Shown one piece after another: positions 57,157 to 64,000 of a stretch of 64,000 nucleotides of DNA (position 1 is the stretch's first letter; each line of letters starts with the position of its first letter). This stretch comes from Podospora pseudoanserina. Taxonomy: Eukaryota > Ascomycota > Sordariomycetes > Sordariales > Podosporaceae. A program made the translations under genes and the position numbers. The stretch is taken from positions 682,001-746,000 of the forward strand of contig NC_085925.1 in assembly GCF_035222485.1 (NCBI RefSeq). Direction: 5' to 3'. Under the pieces are notes generated by a model. The model was not told where the DNA came from, did not search any database, and was given only the letters and a program-made list of their open reading frames with translations.

Positions 57157-57888
57157 TAATCCTGGTCTGATCGTTTCTGGGATGGGCGCACACAGGGTTG
57201 ATCTCGTCTCGCATCTCTGGTTGACCAGAGTGTTCGTCGTTGTGCATTTCATGGTTTTGACGGCGTTTCCCATATGATTGCACGCACACATACCAAAAAC
57301 AGGAATTCACACAGGAGCATGGCTTGTATGAGATTTTTAGAAAGAGAAAAAGGAGGGTTGCTTAATTTTCATTGCGGCCGCTTCTCCGGGCCTTAATTGG
57401 CAATGTACATTACAAAGGGCATCAACAAAAAACGGAATCTGGAGGGAAACATCATGGGTGGCGCGGCGGAGAGATATGGTGGCAACTACAGGACATGAAA
57501 TGGCGGGGCGGACGGATTTTATGAACAGGGTGAACAACATAATCAAGCAAAGTCCTAGGACGACACGGGACTTGCGAGACAAGCTTAATTAGGTTGGGCG
57601 TTTGTGAACTGCGGTTTATTTTTTGGTTTTTTTTTTATGGGCGCAGGTATGGAACGAGTTGCTTGTCTGGTGGGCTCTCTGGCTCTCTTATTGAAGGGGG
57701 AAAAAAGGGGGTCTGGAGTTGTATCATAGGATGGGCGAAAATAAATACTTGGCTCATACTATTATTTGCGTGTGAATTGTGTTGTTGATTTTTGATGTCC
57801 CTGTCGCACCACCAAAACCATACACCCAACAGCAACAGAGCCACGGTCCAATCAGGGCTGAAAGACACCTCTCGACGTGGTGATTTCT
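57157..57888. other. Convergent intergenic region, no gene seen
   Basis: Between the YAG7-type gene (+) and the alkyltransferase gene (-). A minus-strand frame at 57337-57582 has a hydrophobic start but no motif and is not called. Confidence 0.5.
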
Positions 57889-58491
57889 TTACTTGAACCC
57901 CCTGAACGGTGTCCCCAGGGCTCTCCCCTTGTCGTCGAATTTAACGCCTTCTCTTCTGAGGAGTTCTTTTTTCTCGATGAGGGTGTCTACGCCTCCTACA
58001 CCGTCGGGGCTTTTGCGGGAGATTTTGCCTTTGAAGCCGCCTAGGGAGTTGCCTGTTGCTAGGACACGGTGGCTTTATCCTCGAGTTAGCTTTCAAGTAT
58101 GATGGAAGGGGGGGCAAACATACCAGGGAACCCCGGGAGCAAAGGGGTTTTTCCTTAGGGCGTTGCCGACTGCTCGGGGGGAAGACTTCAGATGTGTGGA
58201 CATTAAGGCGTAGGTTGTGAAGGAGCCTGAGGGGATGGTGAGGAGGAGGTGGTAGACTTTTTTTTCGAAGGGGGTGATTTTGGGGGAGGTGTTGATTAGG
58301 GTTTTGTAGTTTGGGGGTTGGGGGGCGGTGGAGATGGAGGAGTGTTTTCTTTCGGTGGTGGTTGTGGTGGTGGCGGTGGTTGTGAGGAGAGGGGTTGTTG
58401 TTGATGGGGGTGTGGGAGGGAAGAATGCTGGGGAGTCTCTGGGGGAGGGGAATGTGAAGGGGGTCGTTGGGGGGGCTGTTAGGGTTGTCAT
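57889..58491 (-). CDS. MGT1: O6-alkylguanine-DNA alkyltransferase (MGMT family)
   Basis: Suicide repair enzyme that moves an alkyl group from O6 of guanine to its own Cys. Exons 58124-58491 and 57889-58072, joined in phase 2 across a 51-base intron (GTATGT, GCTAACTC, AAAG), give 183 residues. The DNA-binding part reads ITPFEKKVYHLLLTIPSGSF, TTYALMSTHLKSSPRAVGNA, with the Arg that takes the place of the flipped base in SSPRAV. The active site PCHRVLATGNSLGGFKGKIS is created at the splice: the codon TGC of Cys123 is split TG/C. The N-terminal ~55 residues are Thr/Pro-rich and low complexity (TTATTTTTTERKHSS), far shorter than the human N-domain. The Cys is present, so a true transferase is more likely than an alkyltransferase-like (Trp) protein. 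Confidence 0.9.
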
Positions 58492-59495
58492 TGTGGCGTT
58501 GATTGGGCGGTTGATTCAAATTGTGGTTAGGAGATGATGGAGGGAATGTCGATTATTGCTGTGAAGTAAAGCTCCGGGATGAGATGGGGTGGCGATTTTA
58601 TGGAGTTGATCAACGAAGCACAAAAATCTGGAGCAAAAATGATATTGCGTCAGCGGATGAATGGAGGTGTAAGAAGTTATTCCAAATTCTTGTGAGGAAA
58701 GTCGAACGGTGATCTTTGTCCATGATTACCAAGACGGACCGATGTCACTCCAAGGGCGCGTCTCATCAAGCGTGCACGTGGCTAGGAAGCGCGTCGATGG
58801 TGCGCTGTCACGTGATGCCACCCTCTTGATATCGATGAGACGGTCTTCAGCTCGTGGTCGATAGAACAACAAACAGGAAGAAAGTGGAATATTCAACCCT
58901 TTGCGGTTCGTATTATTCATACCGATCTATTCAGATGGTACACACTCAAGGTTTCTTCGCCATTGGACAAGCAGGAGCTCACCGCTCGTTCTTTCCTCGT
59001 TCACAGAGCCTCGGTCAGAAACCGGGCAACAGGAAAGTGCAACTGGCATTTGTTGGCAGTTTCTGTTAACCCGAAGGGTGATTCGAGGCCAGAGACCCTT
59101 CTTATTTGTTGACTAGGCTTCCCACTTCAGGTTTTACTCCTTGAGAGGTTGCATTCGACCAATTCCATAGACGCTCACTAAAATCTTCGTTTGTGATTTC
59201 AACGACAGAAGTCGTTCAAATCCATCACAATACCATATACCATCAATCAAGATACCAGCAACCAAGTTTCCGCTCCCAAATAAATCACGAGCAGCTGTAA
59301 GCCAAACGCTCAAGTTTCATGTGACGCAGATGTAACAGTGGCGCAAGAAGGCACGGAAAGATGGTGTCGACCCCGCGACGCCCGGCCAAGCTGGTGACCG
59401 TCCCGCCAACTGAATATATTACCCTATCTTACCCATTAGCAGACCCTACATGATCAATCTTGTCATCTTTCGACTCTTGGTTAACTAAACTTACC
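58492..59495. other. Divergent intergenic region, no gene firmly seen
   Basis: Between the alkyltransferase start and the modular Cys/His gene. An ATG at 59361 followed by eleven codons and a GTGACC...CATTAG stretch could be an extra 5' exon of the modular gene, but this is unsupported. No other feature noticed. Confidence 0.45.
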
Positions 59496-61642
59496 ATGAA
59501 CCGCAAAATCGAATGCCGGAGTGATGGGTGTGGAAATGAGGTCTTATTCAAGCCCACTCTTGAGGGGGGCTTCAACATCCATCAGCCGAACTTAGACCAC
59601 TACCACTATCGCGATCATAGGAGATCGGTAGCTGGTGGGCGACATCTTTCTCCTTATTGCAAGCAACGTAAGGTCCCTTGCTTAGACATTGTGATGATGA
59701 GAAAGCGAACTGAGATGCGGTAGACACTTGTGTTCACTTCCACCGTGAAGAGTGCTGTACTAATAAGAAGCCTCCCCATGACACCGTCTGTGCTGTTCGT
59801 ATGTTGATCCTGAAATGTCAACCTGTCGTGTGATATGATGGTGATTAACAATGCCATCAGACACGAGATGTCCCATCCCGGACTGTCATCAAGCTCGGGC
59901 TCAGTTTCTCGACCCTAACTTTGACCCCCTTTCGAATGCTGTGCCGAGATATGCTCGCTATGAAGTGTGTGCTGACCGTATGTCTTTTCTCTCGGTAACC
60001 AAAGCTTTGATTGCTTGCTGACTGTGGTTGTGAAGACAAATGCATTGTTCCGAGGTGCGCACAGCGAAGAGCGTCGACTGGTACTACCTTCTGTCAGACT
60101 CGTGAGTATTTCCCTCCAATTCTGACACACAGAATGGTTACTGATATCATCAAGATGGGTGCAGAGCAGACGGATGTGGCAACGAGCGCCAGGACCAGCT
60201 TGAGTGTTGTGAGAAGCGTATGTGCAACCTCATTCTCTTCAAACTCTACGAAAGACGGTACTGATATGATAGCTCAAAAGACCGATGTCACGCCAGGGGC
60301 TGCGACTTGGTTGTGGAAGGCAACCATACCCTCTGTGCTCACCGTGGGTGCCACCGCTGAATCCCATCATGGACAGCTGCTAACCACCAAATGCAGATAT
60401 GACATGCGAGATGAACGGCTGCGGAGGAGCAAAGCATTTTGAACCCAACAAGAAGGAATATTTGCCGTATTGCACCAACCGTATGTCCCTGCTTATTCAT
60501 GAGTTTTTGTGTCCAGTCTAACCATGAAATTTTTCAGATTCCACCTGCCCAGTTGCCCGATGTAAGCAGACGAGACTGGACCGACAGTCAGCTTTCTGCG
60601 ATGACCATACCTGTCGAGAGAGGGGTTGCAACAAGAGCGCCAGAGTGAAGCCGTATTGTGATGATCGTTAGTCTTCCCCGTCCCCGTAACTGCAACCGAG
60701 ACTGACTTTGGACAGATCGATGTGCGGAAATCGACTGCGCCTATCCTATCGCCGACAAAACTGGAAGGTTTTGCCCATTGCGTAAGAGATGTTTGCTTTG
60801 CCTTGACAAGTTGTACCGGATGCTAACACGAGAACAGATACTTGCCGAGCCGAAGACTGCCTAGAGTTCGTCAACAGTTTCTCCATATACTGTCAATCCC
60901 GTGAGACCTTCTTATCTGACCGCCTCTCCGGCAGATAGCAGATACTGACATCAAATAGACGGCTGCTCCAAACCCAAATGCCTCCAACAATCCATCGTCG
61001 AGTACCTCTGCCTAGACCGTAAGCCCACCCCTTCTCCCCAGAAACCGCCAACTAATTAACAAAATAGACCTCAAAAAACACTACACCGCCCTCGGCCGCC
61101 GCTCAGCCCTAACCCCAGCCTCCTCCCAATTCGGTACCGTCGCAACAAGCACCATAGCAGAGGACGACGATTCCTCCACTTCAGACGACAACGACGAGAG
61201 ACGCCCAGGAATAAGGAATAAACCCCCTAGCCTGAAAGGCGCCTACCCGTCCACTTCGACGTTTAGCACCACCCACAGCCATACAAGATCAGCACCCATC
61301 TTTGCCCCTAACTCCAATTCTGGCAGCGGTGGAGGCAAAGAGACACCATTGACTATGAGGCCGAGCACAACACTCCAGATTCATACTCAGAATAATACAT
61401 CTGACCCTCATCACCCCTCGCCGTCGCAAAAGGGCCCGGGGTTTTACAAGGTGAACACTGCTGCTGATGGTGGTGGTGGTAGTGGTGGTGGTGATGGGGA
61501 GAGTGTTAGGGCACCGTCGCCCAAGCTTGTGCCTATGCCTCTGCCTGTTCCGAGCGACGATGGGAAGACAGGTTCGAGGCCGAAGCTCATGGAGGATATA
61601 GAGGGTATGGTGTACAATCCTGAGAGGGGGTGCTGGGAGTAG
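59496..61642 (+). CDS. Twelve-module C-x4-C...C-x2-H repeat protein, one module per exon
   Basis: I do not recognise the family. Twelve exons: 59496-59667, 59724-59798, 59861-59977, 60036-60101, 60155-60217, 60281-60343, 60397-60480, 60538-60666, 60716-60781, 60838-60900, 60959-61018, 61068-61642; together 1533 bases and 510 residues. Introns are 49-63 bases with GTATGT, GTGAGT or GTAAGN-like donors. Residues 1-320 are twelve modules of the form C-x4-C-x(9-41)-C-x2-H, for example KCIVPRCAQ...TFCQTH, GCRADGCGN...ECCEKH, RCAEIDCAY...RFCPLH, TCRAEDCLE...IYCQSH. Module 2 differs (Cys-x7-Cys-Cys) and modules 1 and 3 have long loops. All eleven introns are phase 1 and fall inside the codon CAY of the module's last His. 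The eighth exon holds two modules. Three Cys and one His per module suggests one zinc each. The tail (~190 residues) is Ser/Pro/Gly/Asp-rich, ends PKLMEDIEGMVYNPERGCWE and is probably disordered. No signal peptide: likely intracellular. Confidence 0.8.
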
Positions 61643-61982
61643 TGGCCGTGCTAATTTATCTGTTGATTATTCCCATTTGTGAGATTGGAGGAGTTTGAAC
61701 GGAGAGAATCGTCCTTGATCGATTGCAAAGGATAATTTATTATACCGTGATTTAACCGTGACCTATCCCCAACACGACAAATCGTGCCCAACTCTATGAT
61801 CCCCCTTCCCCATTACTTGCCCAAGCGTGAGAATCTCTATGATTGATTGTAATTTTTTTTATATAAAAAAGTGGGGAAAAAAAAGGCCCGGAGTCCGACA
61901 CAAGAAAAGTGAACAGCGGCCTTTCCTACTATAGCAAACCAAACACCAAACTTTAGTATAATAGCGTAAGGCTAGAACAACC

Positions 61983-62050
61983 TGGAACCCCGAATAGATA
62001 GCCCTTAACCAGACTTTTTACTTAAGGGCCACCCGTTCGGGGCTATTCCA
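61983..62050. repeat. Imperfect palindrome of 68 bases
   Basis: Nested matching arms: TGGAA with TTCCA at the ends, CCCCGAA (61988-61994) with TTCGGGG (62036-62042), and GCCCTTAA (62001-62008) with TTAAGGGC (62022-62029), around a 13-base loop. The arms are separated by equal six-base unmatched steps. It could be a short mobile-element relic or an RNA stem near the two 3' ends. Confidence 0.75.
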
Positions 62051-62136
62051 GCCTCACGTTACTAGGCTAATTTTTGTTTTATCACAGTAGAAAAGGTCAC
62101 TGTTCCCGTCTCTCGCGTAGGGCTCCGGCTCTTTTT

Positions 62137-62138
<2 letters not shown>

Positions 62139-62175
<37 letters not shown>

Positions 62176-62191
62176 ATAAAATAAAAAAAAA
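62139..62191. repeat. T30 run followed by A-rich tract
   Basis: About 30 T (62139-62168) directly followed by A7 and further A-rich sequence to 62191. It might be the tail of an old retroposed copy or simple slippage; no body of an element is recognisable on either side. Confidence 0.85.
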
Positions 62192-62342
62192 CCTAACTTT
62201 ATACCCACTATAGGCTCATGGGGAATGTCGATCGTTCAGTTACGCCACCACCTCACGCAAACGCAATGACACTCCAGCCAAACATCCTCCTCCCCATCCA
62301 TTCCCCTTGTCCACCCCTTCAATAGATCCTGACCGACCCCTT

Positions 62343-63017
62343 TTAATCCCCAGTATCAACCTCCAAATCAACCTGCACCCCATTACTAACCCCGTAATCC
62401 CCCAGCGTGATATGATCCTTAAACGGCCTCTCCCCCTGCCTCTTGAGCAAAATCTCGTGCGGCTCCCGGCCAACCTTCATGGCGACCATAATCTTGAACT
62501 GGCCGACCGTGTCGGAGGGAAAAGCGGGGATCTGGGCTTTGGTGCCCAGTCTATCATTCACCGTAACGACAATCATTTCTTCTTGTGGCGCGGTGGGTTG
62601 CCTGGGCTTCTCCTTCTTTTCCTCTCTTGGCTTATCCCTTGGTCTGTCCCGTCGTGGCGAGCGCTCTCGTCTTGGGGAGCGGCGCCTGTCACGAGTGGCA
62701 TCCCGTTCCCGGGGGGCAGCAGCAGAGTCTCGGTCTCGTCTGGTCGGGGAGCGATTTTGCCTCGAACGATCATTGTTGCTGTCGCGGTCTCTATCCCGTC
62801 TATCATCCCGATCGCGATCACGCCGGGGCGAGCGGTCGCGGTAGCCGCGCTGGAGGTTCTTGTCGCTGCTGTCTCGACCGCCGCCGTCGCGACTGTCTTC
62901 GCTAGTAGTAGGACGTTTCTCTTTCCATTTGAACCCGCCGCTGGCTTTTGGTCGTCTAGGCGGGGATCGACTTCGTGATCGTGACCGGCGACGAGGTGGT
63001 GGGTCTGCATCCGCCAT
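62343..63017 (-). CDS. HUB1: HUB1/UBL5 ubiquitin-like protein with RS/RD-rich N-terminal extension
   Basis: HUB1 is a ubiquitin-like protein that binds the spliceosome (Snu66, Prp38) and tunes use of weak splice sites. Single exon, 224 residues. The last 77, from Met148 (MIVVTVNDRLGTKAQIPAFP), match HUB1 over its whole length: VNDRLG, DTVGQFKIMVAMKVG, HEILLKRQGERPFKDHITLG, DYGVSNGVQVDLEVD. Where yeast Hub1 ends in a Tyr-Tyr pair, this one ends VDTGD, so no Gly-Gly tail for conjugation is present. Residues 1-147 are an Arg/Ser/Asp domain (RRRSRSRSRSPPRRPKASGG; repeated RDRD, RDRDRDSNNDRS, SPRRERSPRR) of the type found in SR splicing proteins. Standard HUB1 is about 73 residues, so this is a fusion or extension; an internal start at Met148 would give the ordinary form. 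Convergent with the 11-intron gene. Confidence 0.88.
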   Translation of the reverse strand: MADADPPPRRRSRSRSRSPPRRPKASGGFKWKEKRPTTSEDSRDGGGRDSSDKNLQRGYRDRSPRRDRDRDDRRDRDRDSNNDRSRQNRSPTRRDRDSAAAPRERDATRDRRRSPRRERSPRRDRPRDKPREEKKEKPRQPTAPQEEMIVVTVNDRLGTKAQIPAFPSDTVGQFKIMVAMKVGREPHEILLKRQGERPFKDHITLGDYGVSNGVQVDLEVDTGD

Positions 63018-63861
63018 TTGGGGATTTGTTGTGGTTGTTGAGAGGAAAGAAGAAGAAAATAGCGGTCGCAGGTTGGAGGAGGGCCTTCAAGGTGCAGAGG
63101 CACCTTAGCAGTGACGAAATTTAGGTGGGGCGCCCGGTTTGGGGTCGGTCAAGTGGCAGATGCCAAAGAGGAAAAAAGGTGAGCAAGAACATGTTAAACT
63201 AGCTAGGTAGCCATTAACAATAGAGCAATATGCTTCAAGAAGATACCTAGATAGATCCGTACGGTCTCCAACTCGCACAGAAGAGGAGAAATTCAAGAGT
63301 TGCGTATCCAAGTTTTATGGAATCGTACAAGCTGCCTGATAGACAACAAGGCGTACACACCATGCCCGAGCATTTGGCGAACACATACTTGAACAATATT
63401 GAAAAGGAGCTCCCTAGGTAGATTTCAAACACTGTAAACAGTTGGCAGTCTGGGTGTCATTCTATCCGCAGCATCCAAAACTCGTCCCCAAAGAGCTCTT
63501 ACTTCAAACCAAATCACAAAGCAATAAGACAAAGCTAGGCCAAAACGTTTATTCTTTTATGCACCAGAGGTCTACATGAACACAATAGGCACCTCCTTTT
63601 TCGCCCTTTTGCCTTTTTATCATCACGATGTAAAAATGCAGCGCTTCACATGCATTAAGTATCGCAGACCACACCAGACAAATGCCCCCGTAGACGCCGC
63701 CATTACTCCGAATCCAAACGCCGAAGAGTCAACAACAAGCCCAAAAATATGCCGAAAGGAGTATCATACAATAGAAGATATAGAGAGAGAGAGAGAGGAA
63801 GCTGAAGGGTAAGGAACAAGAGAAGTTACAGAGCAATTCGAGGTAGCAAAGCCAGACCGCT
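63018..63861. other. Intergenic, no gene seen
   Basis: Between the HUB1 start and the end of the partial gene. A (GA)n run lies at about 63781-63800. Nothing else noticed. Confidence 0.5.
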
Positions 63862-64000
63862 TTACTCCTTGCTGTGCTTCTTCTTCTTCTTCTTATGCTC
63901 CTTCTCCTTTACTGGCGCCGCCTCCTCCTCATCATCATCGTGCTTGCGCTTGGAGCTCTTGGTCTTGGCTGGGCTTTCGGTCTCTTCTGTTGACTCCTTG
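63862..64000 (-). CDS. C-terminus of a Lys/Glu-rich nucleolar-type protein (partial)
   Basis: Open from the window edge to TAA at 63862-63864. The 45 visible residues read KESTEETESPAKTKSSKRKH, then an acidic patch (DDDEEEAAPVK) and a run of Lys (EKEHKKKKKKHSKE) at the end. Alternating KKE/D tails like this are typical of box C/D core proteins NOP56/NOP58, of the pseudouridine synthase CBF5 and of other ribosome-biogenesis factors. The rest of the gene lies outside the window, so the family cannot be fixed. Confidence 0.65.
   Translation of the reverse strand, partial: KESTEETESPAKTKSSKRKHDDDEEEAAPVKEKEHKKKKKKHSKE

Larger units (their letters stand above)
61643..62342. other. Convergent intergenic region with palindrome and homopolymers
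   Basis: Lies between the 3' ends of the modular gene and HUB1. Besides the palindrome and T/A tract listed separately it is A/T-rich and empty of coding signs. Confidence 0.6.

Noticed and set aside
56479-57291. 270-codon open frame on the minus strand
   Set aside because: It is the antisense of the YAG7-type gene, whose Arg/Gly-rich end keeps the opposite strand open as Thr/Ala runs.
57337-57582. 81-codon minus-strand frame with a hydrophobic start
   Set aside because: Lies in the 3' region between convergent genes, has no motif and no splice or leader support.
59361-59410. Possible extra 5' exon (ATG then GTGACC donor) before the modular gene
   Set aside because: No second evidence, and the ATG at 59496 already starts directly before the first module.
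1-64000. tRNA, rRNA, CRISPR arrays, LTR elements or transposase genes
   Set aside because: Looked for B-box-like words, long terminal repeats and reverse transcriptase or transposase motifs; none convincing.

Overview
The window is nuclear DNA of a filamentous ascomycete, most likely a Sordariomycete of the Neurospora, Podospora or Chaetomium type. The basis is the intron style (most introns 49-91 nt, GTRNGT-like donors, CTRAC-like branch sites 10-20 nt before AG), the GC-rich coding bias, and proteins that read as fungal housekeeping orthologues. No bacterial operon, CRISPR array, rRNA or tRNA was seen. Exon limits were worked out by eye from splice signals and reading frame.

Left part (1-18.2 kb): RNA polymerase III subunit RPC82, the mitochondrial GTP/GDP carrier GGC1, a very large disordered nuclear-type protein on the minus strand whose 3' end runs through a ~42-unit CCT/AGG tract, a conserved coiled-coil protein, a von Willebrand A domain protein and a small cysteine-rich protein.

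18.2-22.6 kb is an accessory-looking island: the wreck of a minus-strand membrane protein gene, a 98-codon stump of a P-type calcium ATPase, one doubtful small membrane ORF and a diverged local duplication. Mitochondrial seryl-tRNA synthetase follows. From 24.3 to 44.7 kb the DNA is gene-poor: only two short minus-strand coiled-coil genes sit in about 18.7 kb of non-coding DNA, which carries simple repeats and at least two strong hairpins.

Right part (44.7-64 kb) is gene-dense again: UPF3 (nonsense-mediated decay) divergent from a PP6/SIT4-type phosphatase, an MFS transporter, prefoldin subunit 4 divergent from a CENP-W-like histone-fold protein, a YAG7-type protein, O6-alkylguanine-DNA alkyltransferase, and then the most striking gene of the window. 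At 59496-61642 a 12-exon gene encodes twelve tandem C-x4-C...C-x2-H modules. Every one of its 11 introns is phase 1 and splits the codon of the last His of a module, so exons and modules coincide almost one to one. Convergent to it lies a HUB1 ubiquitin-like protein carrying a 147-residue RS/RD-rich N-terminal extension. The end of a lysine-rich nucleolar-type protein runs off the right edge.
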